Assembly (NCBI GenBank): GCA_002401295.1
Contig: NVSR01000038.1
Coordinates: forward strand, 11,432-21,522
Direction of reading: 5' to 3'
Length of the DNA stretch: 10,091 nucleotides
From: SAR324 cluster bacterium
Lineage (GTDB): Bacteria; SAR324; XYD2-FULL-50-16
A model generated the notes under the pieces. The model was given only the letters and a program-made list of their open reading frames with translations, was not told where the DNA came from and searched no databases. The position numbers and the translations under genes are program-made. Positions within the stretch are counted from its first letter, which is position 1. Every line of letters starts with the position of its first letter. Shown here in pieces: positions 1 to 7,746 of this stretch.

Positions 1-2166
1 GCTTTCTACGATAATCAATTCTCGAACGAGCCAGATACTGATTTTGATCTGCAGTCCAGCAGGATTTGGGCTGAATCGATCCGTGATCGTTGGATGAAGA
101 ACAAAGGTGATGCCCCCATTCAAATTGCTACGGTCATCTCCGGCAAGGAGATCCATAGTGGACGCAGCAAACGAACTTGTATCGATACATCTCGCCCCAA
201 TGAAGAGATCGTGCTCGCTGAATTCGCCCTCCCCACCTGGGAAGACGCACAGGAAGCCGTAGCCACAGCTAAAGCTGATCCCGATGGCTGGCGATCAATG
301 GATCTGAAAGGACGACACAAAATTCTCTCCAATGTAGCCAATGAGCTGCGAAAAGTGAGAGGCGACCTGATGGGAGCCGCTGCGGCTGCCAACGGTAAGG
401 TTTTTGTCGAAACAGATGTGGAAGTTTCGGAAGCCATTGATTTTGCGGAATACTATATTCACTCTGTGAAAGAGTTTGACCAGTTGGAAAACATCTCCAT
501 CAAAGGGAAAGGCGTCGGATTGATCATCCCTCCCTGGAATTTCCCCGTTGCCATTCCTTGTGGTGGTGTATTGAGCGCTCTGGCAAGTGGGAATACAGTG
601 ATTTTGAAACCTGCCGCGAGTGCGATCTTAGCAGCCTGGACTTTTTGCCAGGCTTTCTGGAAGGCGGGAGTCTCTAAGAATACTTTGCAGTTTCTTCCTT
701 CTCCCTCCAGTACGGGTGTACCGGGAAAATTAGTCAAACATCCCGATATCGATTTCATCATCCTGACTGGTGGTACGGATACAGCCTTGGGCATTTTGAA
801 AAGTCGACCTTCTCTGCTGCTGGCGGCTGAAACAGGTGGTAAGGACGCGACTATCGTGACGGCTCTTTCTGACCGAGATCAAGCCATCAAAAATATCATC
901 CACTCTGCCTTTAGTAATTGCGGACAGAAATGTTCCGCCACTTCCTTACTGATTCTAGAAACGGAAGTTTATAACGACAAGGACTTCCAAAGACAACTGG
1001 TGGATGCCGCCAGAAGTTATACCGCCGGTTCCGTCTGGAACTTTGCCAATAAGATCGGGCCCATGAACAGTGTGCCTTCAGGTGATCTGAAAATTGCCCT
1101 GGAGCGTCTGGATAATGACGAATTCTGGGCACTGGAACCTAAGAATTTGGAAGGCAATCCTTATCTGTGGAGCCCCGGTATCAAATGGGATGTACAACCG
1201 GGAAGTTATAGTCACATGACAGAATTTTTTGGTCCTGTACTCAGTGTGATCAGAGCGGACAATTTGGAACACGCCATTAATCTGGTCAACCAGACAGGAT
1301 TTGGGCTGACCTCCGGTTTGGAAAGCCTGGACGAGCGGGAACAGAAAATATGGAAAGATAAAATCAAAGCCGGAAACCTCTACATCAACCGAGTGACAAC
1401 AGGCGCGATTGTACTAAGACAGCCTTTCGGTGGCATGGGCAAATCAGCCATTGGTGCAGGAATCAAATGCGGCGGGCCAAATTATGTATCCCAATTCATG
1501 GATTATGAAGAAACGGCTTTCCCCAAGTACAAAATGATTCATCAGGATCATACCTTGGCCAAGCTGGCCAGCAAGTGGGAAACAGAGATTCAACAGGATA
1601 GCAATCACCTGAATAAAACGGACCTGGAAAAGTCCATCCACGCGATTCGTAGTTATCTCTATCAAGCAGGTAGAGAATTCTACCAGGAGAAGGATTACTT
1701 CAAGATTCCGGGACAGGATAATCTTATTCGTTATCTGGCGATTGGTAAAATCACTGTACGCTTGCATGAGAATGACAGTTTGTTTGACCTGATTGCTCGT
1801 GTAGCCGCAGTACGGATCTCCAGGAGTAAACTGGCCATCAGTATTCCTCTAAATCTACAGAATGAAGTGGTTAAATTCTTAGACACAGCAGAAGGAAAAG
1901 AATTGCTCGGGGCAGCTAAAGTAGTACGACAATCCGACCAGGAACTGATCGACAGTATTCCCACAACGAACAGGATCCGTTATGCGGCCCCTGATCGAGT
2001 CCCTCAAGAAGTCTATGAGGCAGCGGCAGCCATTGGATTTTATATTGCTCGTAATCAACCTTTAGTGGAAGGTCGCATCGAGTTATTGCAATATTTCCAG
2101 GAACAAGCCATCAGCCACGATTACCATCGTTACGGTAACCTGGGCGTACGCGCACTGCAGCAGTAG
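1..2166 (+). CDS. putA: Bifunctional proline dehydrogenase / L-glutamate-gamma-semialdehyde (P5C) dehydrogenase, C-terminal part (5' truncated)
   Basis: PutA oxidises proline to P5C and then, in the domain seen here, oxidises glutamate semialdehyde to glutamate with NAD+. The frame is open from base 1, so the ATG at 94 is internal. The first residues (FSNEPDTDF region) resemble the linker between the proline dehydrogenase and aldehyde dehydrogenase domains of PutA, so the flavin domain should lie upstream. Aldehyde dehydrogenase motifs are complete: PPWNFP (529-546, Asn at 538-540), ETGGK with the general-base Glu at 829-831, and GQKCSA with the nucleophilic Cys at 931-933. The Glu-Cys spacing is 34 residues, as in the superfamily. 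PFGGMGKSA and KCGGPNYV, near 1420-1485, match the PutA C-terminal signature. A further ~220-residue C-terminal domain with a PGQDN motif follows, as in fused PutA proteins. A stand-alone P5C dehydrogenase is less likely because of this extra domain and the upstream linker. At least 721 residues are present; the stop is TAG at 2164-2166. Confidence 0.92.
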   Translation, partial: AFYDNQFSNEPDTDFDLQSSRIWAESIRDRWMKNKGDAPIQIATVISGKEIHSGRSKRTCIDTSRPNEEIVLAEFALPTWEDAQEAVATAKADPDGWRSMDLKGRHKILSNVANELRKVRGDLMGAAAAANGKVFVETDVEVSEAIDFAEYYIHSVKEFDQLENISIKGKGVGLIIPPWNFPVAIPCGGVLSALASGNTVILKPAASAILAAWTFCQAFWKAGVSKNTLQFLPSPSSTGVPGKLVKHPDIDFIILTGGTDTALGILKSRPSLLLAAETGGKDATIVTALSDRDQAIKNIIHSAFSNCGQKCSATSLLILETEVYNDKDFQRQLVDAARSYTAGSVWNFANKIGPMNSVPSGDLKIALERLDNDEFWALEPKNLEGNPYLWSPGIKWDVQPGSYSHMTEFFGPVLSVIRADNLEHAINLVNQTGFGLTSGLESLDEREQKIWKDKIKAGNLYINRVTTGAIVLRQPFGGMGKSAIGAGIKCGGPNYVSQFMDYEETAFPKYKMIHQDHTLAKLASKWETEIQQDSNHLNKTDLEKSIHAIRSYLYQAGREFYQEKDYFKIPGQDNLIRYLAIGKITVRLHENDSLFDLIARVAAVRISRSKLAISIPLNLQNEVVKFLDTAEGKELLGAAKVVRQSDQELIDSIPTTNRIRYAAPDRVPQEVYEAAAAIGFYIARNQPLVEGRIELLQYFQEQAISHDYHRYGNLGVRALQQ

Positions 2167-2191
2167 ATTATGCCTGCCATCCTGCGTGAGT

Positions 2192-2215
2192 AAAAAAGCC
2201 GCCACGTAGGGCGGC
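2192..2215 (-). terminator. Rho-independent terminator, minus-strand reading
   Basis: GCCGCC (2198-2203) pairs with GGCGGC (2210-2215) around a 6-nt loop, and the plus strand has six A residues at 2192-2197. Read on the minus strand this is a 6-bp G/C-only stem followed directly by six T residues, a textbook intrinsic terminator. On the plus strand the stem is followed only by GCTACCGTTTCTC, so it is a weaker terminator for putA. The likely client is the minus-strand hydroxylase-ung transcript, whose last gene ends at 2667. That mRNA would then run antisense through the small helix-turn-helix gene. Confidence 0.6.
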
Positions 2216-2417
2216 GCTACCGTTTCTCTTCAATTTGATAGTTGTTCCCAAGTCTAGAATTGCTGCAACCGATCAGAAAATCTGGCCAAGTGAGCGTAAA
2301 ACGTGTATAGGTGAGGCATTCTCAGGTAGGAGAATAGCCTTCCCTCCTGCCTTTCGAGAATTCCCAATGGAGATGAAATAAGGATTAATTCCCCCTTCCT
2401 GAAAGAAAGGGTTTCAC

Positions 2418-2421
2418 GGAG
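2418..2421 (+). promoter_or_regulatory. Ribosome binding site of the small HTH gene
   Basis: GGAG sits 6 nt before the ATG at 2428. This supports the ATG over the in-frame TTG at 2425, which would leave only a 3-nt spacer. Confidence 0.5.
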
Positions 2422-2427
2422 TATTTG

Positions 2428-2670
2428 ATGAAATACGGTAGACGTGCTCAGGCTTTGGTAAGCGTACTGGCTGAGGGCAAAAATATGGCATTCTGTAACT
2501 TGGTAGGAGAACAAAAAGTACACCTGACCCAAGTTCTGGCGGACAAGAAAAAATTTTCCCCTAAAACGCTCAGACGCCTGGCAGAGATGAATATCAACCC
2601 GAAGTGGGTCAGCACTGGCAAGGGAGAGATGATTTCCGATTCTATCTATGACTTTGATGAAGATTTTTAA
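2428..2670 (+). CDS. Small XRE-like helix-turn-helix DNA-binding protein (80 aa)
   Basis: The 80-residue protein has a helical N-terminal region and a segment resembling the helix-turn-helix of Cro/CI-type regulators (about residues 22-50). It ends the core with NINPKWVSTGKGEM (about 55-68). That element closely resembles the 'N-W-L-L-T-G-x-G-x-M' signature that follows the HTH in many small XRE-family regulators and phage-repressor N-termini. There is no C-terminal oligomerisation or peptidase domain, only a short acidic tail (DFDEDF). The expected role is binding DNA, perhaps at its own promoter; no target can be named. The ATG at 2428 has a GGAG at good spacing. It is convergent with ung and the two stop codons overlap (TAA at 2668-2670 against minus-strand TAA at 2669-2667). 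The HTH match comes from pattern recognition only, so the assignment is moderate. Confidence 0.6.
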   Translation: MKYGRRAQALVSVLAEGKNMAFCNLVGEQKVHLTQVLADKKKFSPKTLRRLAEMNINPKWVSTGKGEMISDSIYDFDEDF

Positions 2671-3371
2671 ATCAAAGACCAGTTCACAGCCCCCATTCCC
2701 TTCGCTTCCAGCCACTCATTCACTCTGGAGAAACACTGACTGCCCAGGAAAGCTGGGGCAGTTTTCATCTGCCGCCAGGCACCCAGGGGAGAGGGGTGAC
2801 TGGTTTTCACCACCAAATGCTTGCTCTGATCAATCTCAGCACAACATTTGTGCGCAAAAGCCCCCCAAGCCATGAAGGCCACCTGCTCTTTTTCTCGATT
2901 GATCTCCGCAATCACCTTACTAGTAAAAAGCTGCCAACCTTTTTTAAGGTGACTGCCCGGTAGTCCTTCTTCTACGGTGAGACTCGCATTGAGCAGGAAG
3001 ATCTCTTCTTCCCCTGCCCAACGAGAGAGATCACCATCTACCGGTTTCACCAATCCCAGATCCTGTTCCAGCTCTTTAAAAATATTCTTCAGTGAAGGTG
3101 GCTGCCGTACTTCCTGAGGCACACTGAATGACAAACCCATTGCCTGCCCCGGTCTCATATAAGGATCTTGCCCAATAATGACCAACTTGATTTTTTCAAA
3201 ATCAGTCTGACGAAATGCATTGAACCAAAGATCTTGCGGTGGATAAATATTTTTCCCCGCCGCCTGTTCCGACTCCAGAAAAGCCTCCAGTTCCAGCATA
3301 TAGGGTTGACTCAACTCTTTTTCTAAAAATTCTTTCCAATGACCTGAAATTTGATCCAATAGTTTTTTCAT
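2667..3371 (-). CDS. ung: Uracil-DNA glycosylase, family 1
   Basis: This enzyme removes uracil from DNA to start base excision repair in the cytoplasm. The 234-residue length is normal for family 1. Motif A is GQDPY (residues 67-71), with D69 as the water-activating Asp. LLN (126-128) is the motif containing the uracil-recognition Asn, and HPSP (192-195) carries the catalytic His. The protein ends in VNWSLI, similar to the family's usual C-terminus. Two deviations stand out: the residue after GQDPY is Met rather than the common His, and the segment between HPSPL and the following FS is about six residues longer than in E. coli Ung. The start is taken as ATG at 3371, not the TTG at 3374, because GGAA (3383-3380) lies 8 nt upstream. 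It lies 43 bp behind the hydroxylase gene on the same strand, so the two are probably co-transcribed. Confidence 0.96.
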   Translation of the reverse strand: MKKLLDQISGHWKEFLEKELSQPYMLELEAFLESEQAAGKNIYPPQDLWFNAFRQTDFEKIKLVIIGQDPYMRPGQAMGLSFSVPQEVRQPPSLKNIFKELEQDLGLVKPVDGDLSRWAGEEEIFLLNASLTVEEGLPGSHLKKGWQLFTSKVIAEINREKEQVAFMAWGAFAHKCCAEIDQSKHLVVKTSHPSPLGAWRQMKTAPAFLGSQCFSRVNEWLEAKGMGAVNWSLI

Positions 3372-3414
3372 CAATTATTTTCCGTTCTAGTTTATATCTT
3401 CAAGAGTTTTAGTT

Positions 3415-4251
3415 TTAGTCTTCATCATTAGCCTGTGGCTTGCGCTGACGCAAAAAAGGTTGCATCAGGAGGCGATGCAAATGAAGCTCCCGTACATCCA
3501 GGAAAGTGCCCGTACCGATTTTCATCTTTTGATGACCATCTCTGGGTTGATCCCTATAAGTTCCAAAGATCCAATCCCACCAGGGAAGATTGAAACCAAA
3601 ATTACAGTTTCTCTCCTTGAAGATTACTGAATGATGAACCCGATGCATGTCCGGGGTCACAAGACAACAGCGCAGGACTCGATCTACTTTTCGTGGAAGA
3701 CGGATGTTGGAATGATTGAACATCGCACTGCCATTTAAGAGAACTTCAAAAATAAAGACTGCCACAGCCGGTGCCCCCAGCAGAGTGATTGCCGATATTT
3801 TAATCAGCATAGAAATGATGATCTCAATGGGGTGGAATCTGGCAGCAGTAGACACATCAAAATCTAAATCCGTATGGTGCATGCGATGCAAGCGCCACAA
3901 AAGAGGTAGAAAATGAAACATAACGTGCTGGAGATAGATGGTAAAATCAAGGAGAATTACGGCCAAAATGATTGCTAACCATGACGGCAGTGACCAGTTG
4001 TTCAGAATTCCCCATCCCTGTTGACGACAGAAAATTGCAATTCCGATCGCCGCAGTGGGAAATAAAAAACGTATGAGCAAGTTATTCAAGAAGACAATGC
4101 TAAAATTCGCATACCAGCGGACTAGCTTTGAGGTCATTAAATCTCGGCGAGGAAAGAATATTTCCCACAGCGCCATGAGTAAAAAAATAGATATAAAAAA
4201 GGTCACTCTCAGGAAGACCTCATTGTGAATAATAAAAGCTGAATCAATCAT
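3415..4251 (-). CDS. Fatty acid hydroxylase / sterol desaturase superfamily membrane protein
   Basis: This integral-membrane di-iron oxygenase family hydroxylates or desaturates lipids such as sterols, fatty acids or carotenoids using O2. The 278-residue product has several hydrophobic segments (about 11-30, 48-75, 90-107, 145-175). It also has the expected histidine clusters: HVMFH (109-113), HRMHH (122-126), FHP (139-141), FNHSN (179-182) and MHRVHH (202-207). NCNFG followed by WWDWIFGTY (about 216-232) is also typical of the superfamily. The substrate cannot be read from sequence. An in-frame GTG at 4269 would add six residues, but its purine-rich AGGGG directly abuts it. ATG at 4251 has GAGG at 4263-4260 with an 8-nt spacer and is preferred. 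It is the first gene of a probable two-gene minus-strand operon with ung; no functional link between the two is evident. Confidence 0.94.
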   Translation of the reverse strand: MIDSAFIIHNEVFLRVTFFISIFLLMALWEIFFPRRDLMTSKLVRWYANFSIVFLNNLLIRFLFPTAAIGIAIFCRQQGWGILNNWSLPSWLAIILAVILLDFTIYLQHVMFHFLPLLWRLHRMHHTDLDFDVSTAARFHPIEIIISMLIKISAITLLGAPAVAVFIFEVLLNGSAMFNHSNIRLPRKVDRVLRCCLVTPDMHRVHHSVIFKERNCNFGFNLPWWDWIFGTYRDQPRDGHQKMKIGTGTFLDVRELHLHRLLMQPFLRQRKPQANDED

Positions 4252-4259
4252 GTAGATTA

Positions 4260-4263
4260 CCTC
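4260..4263 (-). promoter_or_regulatory. Ribosome binding site deciding the hydroxylase start
   Basis: GAGG on the minus strand lies 8 nt before ATG 4251 and supports that start over the upstream in-frame GTG at 4269. Confidence 0.5.
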
Positions 4264-4330
4264 ATTCACCCCTTAGGCACAGTATCTTTGATTTAACATA
4301 TCAGACTCGTCACGTCCCTCCTTAGTCCGA

Positions 4331-4342
4331 CCTACTAGTAGG
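4331..4342. promoter_or_regulatory. Perfect 12-bp palindrome, possible operator
   Basis: CCTACTAGTAGG is its own reverse complement. It lies 80 bp upstream of the hydroxylase start, a position suited to a dimeric regulator. Beyond the symmetry there is no evidence of function, and one 12-bp palindrome can occur by chance in a window this size. Confidence 0.3.
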
Positions 4343-4566
4343 AGAGCTTTTTTCTATTTTAGGTCAAAGATGCATGAAAAAGATAGATTCGACAAATTCC
4401 ATTTACTTCATTAGGATCCTTACAGAATCATAGGTCGTTCTCACTCCTCCACTGAGAAATCCCGAAGACTCTACGATTGAACCTGGAACCATCCCTTTTG
4501 TTTCTATAGTACTATTACGCAGCAAAGAGCGTATTAGCCTCTTTCTCACAGTTTTTTTGAGTTTAA

Positions 4567-6756
4567 ATGATGATAGAAGCCCAAAAGATGAGAAGCTTAA
4601 AATCGAAATTTTTATGGATTAATATTCCCAGTGCTATCCTGGCCTTAACCGTTATCTTCCTCATCACGGGCTATTTATTACAGGATTTTAAAGAGAGCAT
4701 CATTCATTCTCAAAAAGAGATGCTGCAACGAGAACAGGACAGTTATTCCCAGCAAGTCAGCCGCAATTTTAAAGAGCTTTTGAAGCAAAACATGTGGAAC
4801 TCCGTACTCCCTGATGTCGCAAAAAGCTTGCGAGGCCGCTTCCCTCGTATTGGTAACTTGGCCAGTTATATGGAGCAGCAGAAGCACATCCGGCGTATTG
4901 TACTGCAACCGGATCCCTATTTTATTAAAGGCAGGGTGCAATCAACTATTATTTACCGTTTATCTACGGAAGGTGGAGATCAGGTGGAAATGATAAATTT
5001 CTCCTGTGTACAAGGAAATCAACAGTGTCTGAAACAACTCAGCGCTACAGCGGGCCCCCCCTTTAATTCTCAAGTAGACGCAGCACGACGGATCAACAAA
5101 GAGTGGAAAAAACTGGAAATAGACTTGGCCTTCCAAATCAGCAGCAGCCTTTCATTGATGACCCAATACAAACAAGAGGGACTCATTGTAGATACTCAAA
5201 GCATTATTAAGGAGAATCCAGATCGCAGAGATGAAGATTCCACCTATGCCTTCCCCCTAAGTACGGGAAGGATCACAGTTTATTTCTCTGACCAAACAAT
5301 TCAACCCGCTATTCTGGAAAATCAACAGCAAACAGAACGTTTGATCCAAGAATCCGTAGAAAGTATTGAAGAAAAATACCTGCAAATCCTGGTAATTTTT
5401 GCGGGGGTAGGAGCCTTAATGATTTTCCTGTTCATTGGCGCACAAATTATTCAAATTAATTATATTATCAATCCAATAAAAGCGGTTGCCCTGATGATCA
5501 GGGATATTGCCGAAGGTGAGGGAGATCTAACCAAGCGCTTAAAAATTACATCCAACGATGAGATGGGAGAGATTGCCCACTGGCTCAACCTTTTTCTTGA
5601 AAAGCTTCATGATATCATCGCTAATATTGTAAAACACGCGGAAGAGCAGCTGAGACTATCTCAGCAACTATCAGAGACTTCCAGCCAAATAGCTTCCAGC
5701 TCTAAACGAGTCAAAGAGCAAACCTCTACGGTCTCCCTGAGCTCGTCTACCGTGACTAAAAACGTTAACATCGTTGCGACATCCACTCAGGAAATATCGG
5801 CAAACTTAACTTCAATCACTAATTCTGTAGAGCAGCTAAGCACAAATATCAATACCACGGCGGGCACAGCGCAACATGTCGCAGCAAATATGTTGGAGAC
5901 TAATGAAAATATTGAGCAAATCACCAGCAATATAGAAAAGGTCTCAGACTCCGCCAAAAGCACATCCCAAACTTTAGGGGAAATCAACAGTAACACAGAG
6001 GAGGCTGTTACCCTATCCAATCAAGCCAGCCAAGAAGCTCAAGAAACCCTCGATACAATGAATCAGTTGGGAGTTACAGCCGTCAAGGTAGGACAGATTG
6101 TCAGCTTGATCAAAAATATTGCTTCTCAAACCAACATGCTAGCTCTCAATGCCACCATTGAAGCTGCCAGTGCGGGAAAATCAGGCAAGGGCTTTGCCGT
6201 CGTTGCCAATGAGGTGAAGGATTTATCCAATCAGACGGCTCAAGCAAATAATGAGATTGCGGGTCAAATCAAAGAAATTCAAAAACAGATTTCTGCGGCG
6301 CAGAGTTCTAGTCACAACGTTAATAAGCGGGTGACCCAAGTGGCCAAAATCAACCGGTCCACCAACGCTGCTATGGAGCTTCAGAGCAAAGCAGCGAAAG
6401 ATGCTTCTTTATCTATTGAGTCCATTGCCACCATCAGCCAGCAGTTTTCCAACAACGTCAGTGAAGCCTCACAGGGACTGGAAAAGATCTCTCAAGCCAT
6501 GGACGAAGCTTCCCTGATCGCGCACCAGTCAGCCCGTAATGTGAGTGAAGGCGCTAAGGGCATCGCTGAAATAGCCGCCTCTTCAGCTGAAGCATCCACT
6601 GGTGTGAGTGAGGTAGACAAAGAACTCCAGGGCATCCAGCAGGCTATCAATAAAGTTGACCAAGGCGCTAGCCATGCTCTGCAAAATACAGAAATGCTGA
6701 GCAAAATGGCTGAAGAACTACAGGAACTAGTCTCGGCATTCAAAGTAAAAGACTGA
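4567..6756 (+). CDS. Methyl-accepting chemotaxis protein (two-TM receptor, HAMP, MCP signalling domain)
   Basis: This is a transmembrane chemoreceptor that relays ligand binding in the periplasm to CheA/CheW. The 729 residues have a short basic N-terminus and TM1 at about 16-38. A periplasmic domain of about 230 residues follows, which I could not assign to a known sensor family. TM2 is at about 271-298. A HAMP domain starts at NPIKA (302) and contains the DIAEGEGDLTKRL stretch. A long Ser/Thr/Gln-rich coiled coil follows. The highly conserved hairpin tip reads IASQTNMLALNATIEAASAG, then GKGFAVVANEVKDLS (about 517-555). The periplasmic part has only two cysteines close together (C147, C154), which could form a disulfide. 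There is no CheR-tethering pentapeptide; it ends LVSAFKVKD, a common ending for this class. Tandem ATGs occur at 4567 and 4570, with a weak TGAG at 4558-4561. No other chemotaxis genes are in the window, so it is an orphan receptor. Confidence 0.96.
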   Translation: MMIEAQKMRSLKSKFLWINIPSAILALTVIFLITGYLLQDFKESIIHSQKEMLQREQDSYSQQVSRNFKELLKQNMWNSVLPDVAKSLRGRFPRIGNLASYMEQQKHIRRIVLQPDPYFIKGRVQSTIIYRLSTEGGDQVEMINFSCVQGNQQCLKQLSATAGPPFNSQVDAARRINKEWKKLEIDLAFQISSSLSLMTQYKQEGLIVDTQSIIKENPDRRDEDSTYAFPLSTGRITVYFSDQTIQPAILENQQQTERLIQESVESIEEKYLQILVIFAGVGALMIFLFIGAQIIQINYIINPIKAVALMIRDIAEGEGDLTKRLKITSNDEMGEIAHWLNLFLEKLHDIIANIVKHAEEQLRLSQQLSETSSQIASSSKRVKEQTSTVSLSSSTVTKNVNIVATSTQEISANLTSITNSVEQLSTNINTTAGTAQHVAANMLETNENIEQITSNIEKVSDSAKSTSQTLGEINSNTEEAVTLSNQASQEAQETLDTMNQLGVTAVKVGQIVSLIKNIASQTNMLALNATIEAASAGKSGKGFAVVANEVKDLSNQTAQANNEIAGQIKEIQKQISAAQSSSHNVNKRVTQVAKINRSTNAAMELQSKAAKDASLSIESIATISQQFSNNVSEASQGLEKISQAMDEASLIAHQSARNVSEGAKGIAEIAASSAEASTGVSEVDKELQGIQQAINKVDQGASHALQNTEMLSKMAEELQELVSAFKVKD

Positions 6757-6806
6757 TTATAAAATAGATAAAAAAGTAGCCTACCCACATTTGAAAGAGC
6801 AGAAGC

Positions 6807-7673
6807 ATGACTAAAATTACTGAAGCCTATCAACTCAATGCCTTCGGGTTGACAGCATCCGGTGGCAATACGGCAGGGATTGTCTTAAACGCCGCGACTT
6901 TGAAGGATGAGGAAATGCTGGCAATCGCCAAGAAATTGGGCTTTTCCGAAACAGCCTTTATCTTGCCCTCAAAGATCTGTGACTTTAAAATTCGTTTCTT
7001 CACCCCTGCAAGGGAAGTCGACCTCTGTGGTCACGCTACGATTGCGGCTTACTCTCTACTGTTTCAGCTGGGTAAGTTGCCAGCAGGGATTTATAGTCAG
7101 GAACTGCTTGCTGGTTTACTGGAGGTTCGGATTAATGAAAGAGGACAAGTCTTCATGGAACAAAGTCTTCCCCAGTTTGGCCCTCAATTTTCACCTGAAA
7201 GTATAGCTCCTCTTCTGGGATTAAAAGCGGAAGACCTGAGTCTTTCATCATTGCCCATTCAAGTCGTCTCAACAGGGCTCAGTGATATTTTTGTTGCCTT
7301 GCCCGATCGTGACTTATTAGAGAGTGTACAGCCCGATTTTGAACAGATCAGGGCATTCAACCATCAAAGTAATACTGTTGGATTTCACGTTTTTGCCTTT
7401 GACACTACCACCGGGTCCACCACCGCCACCTGTCGAAATTTCGCCCCACTTTACGAGATCAACGAAGAAGCAGCTACAGGAAGCTCTTGTGGTGCCTTGG
7501 GCTGTTATCTCCATCGATATTGGCAACCTGAGAGTCATTTTGAATTTGAACAGGGACTGAACTTGGGACAACCATCAAAAATCATCGTTGATTTGGAATC
7601 AGTGGAGGGAGAAATTTCCAAAGTGATAGTGAGTGGCTTTGCTGGTAAACCTGAAATATTGCAGGGAATATGA
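6807..7673 (+). CDS. PhzF-family isomerase/epimerase-like protein
   Basis: This cytoplasmic enzyme of the PhzF/YddE superfamily has the diaminopimelate epimerase fold. PhzF itself isomerises a dihydro-hydroxyanthranilate in phenazine synthesis, but most homologues have unknown substrates. The 288-residue length fits the family. The first half has GGNTAGIV (19-26), GFSETAFI with the conserved catalytic-type Glu (E48), and DLCGHATIA (72-80). The second half has STGLSDIFVAL (155-165), RNFAPLYEINEEAATGSS (210-227) and GALGCYL. Where PhzF has EDPATG this protein has EEAATG, a Glu-for-Asp version that I recall as common among non-phenazine members. No phenazine genes are nearby, so a phenazine role is not supported. 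It starts 50 bp after the MCP stop, with AGAG at 6796-6799 spaced 7 nt from the ATG. Co-transcription is possible, but a functional link is not evident. Confidence 0.94.
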   Translation: MTKITEAYQLNAFGLTASGGNTAGIVLNAATLKDEEMLAIAKKLGFSETAFILPSKICDFKIRFFTPAREVDLCGHATIAAYSLLFQLGKLPAGIYSQELLAGLLEVRINERGQVFMEQSLPQFGPQFSPESIAPLLGLKAEDLSLSSLPIQVVSTGLSDIFVALPDRDLLESVQPDFEQIRAFNHQSNTVGFHVFAFDTTTGSTTATCRNFAPLYEINEEAATGSSCGALGCYLHRYWQPESHFEFEQGLNLGQPSKIIVDLESVEGEISKVIVSGFAGKPEILQGI

Positions 7674-7694
7674 AACCTTGCGAGGAATATTAAC

Positions 7695-7721
7695 CACGAA
7701 GAACACGAAGAGCACGAAGGA
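7695..7721. repeat. Three tandem 9-bp units, CACGAAGRR
   Basis: Units are CACGAAGAA (7695-7703), CACGAAGAG (7704-7712) and CACGAAGGA (7713-7721), preceded by TTAAC. The minus strand reads as TTCGTG-spaced repeats ending in GGTTAA. I recall very similar short arrays as dispersed intergenic elements in diverse environmental bacterial genomes; the function is unknown. It lies 22 bp after the PhzF stop, at the boundary with the scrambled NTPase remnant. Confidence 0.65.
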
Positions 7722-7746
7722 TACGGGGAAAAGCCCATTTTAAGAT

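Larger units (their letters stand above)
4252..4566. promoter_or_regulatory. Divergent intergenic region between hydroxylase and MCP genes
   Basis: These 315 bp separate two divergently transcribed genes and must hold at least two promoters. No convincing sigma-70 pair was found. A TATAGT at 4505-4510 is a possible -10 for the MCP gene, but the best -35-like TTGAAC (4477-4482) is 22 bp away, which is too far. No sigma-28-type or sigma-54-type promoter was recognised for the chemoreceptor. The only conspicuous element is the 12-bp palindrome at 4331-4342. No open frame in the region has supporting features. Confidence 0.4.

Noticed and set aside
94..2166. ATG at 94 as the true start of a stand-alone P5C dehydrogenase.
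   Set aside because: The frame is open upstream to base 1 and encodes a PutA-like linker, and the long C-terminal domain fits fused PutA.
2254..2715. Minus-strand open frame of 153 codons.
   Set aside because: It overlaps the HTH gene and the end of ung, has no recognisable motif, and looks like the antisense shadow of the HTH gene.
4331..4350. Palindrome plus T-run as an intrinsic terminator.
   Set aside because: The stem would be only about 4 bp, with five bases between it and the T-run. It also lies between divergent starts, where no terminator is needed.
4477..4510. TTGAAC and TATAGT as a sigma-70 promoter for the MCP gene.
   Set aside because: The spacer is 22 bp, well outside the normal 16-19 bp range.
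6807..7673. Phenazine biosynthesis role for the PhzF-like gene.
   Set aside because: No other phz genes are present, and the family is broad with mostly unknown substrates.
7695..7721. Possible CRISPR-like array.
   Set aside because: The units are 9 bp, contiguous and without spacers, and no cas genes are present.
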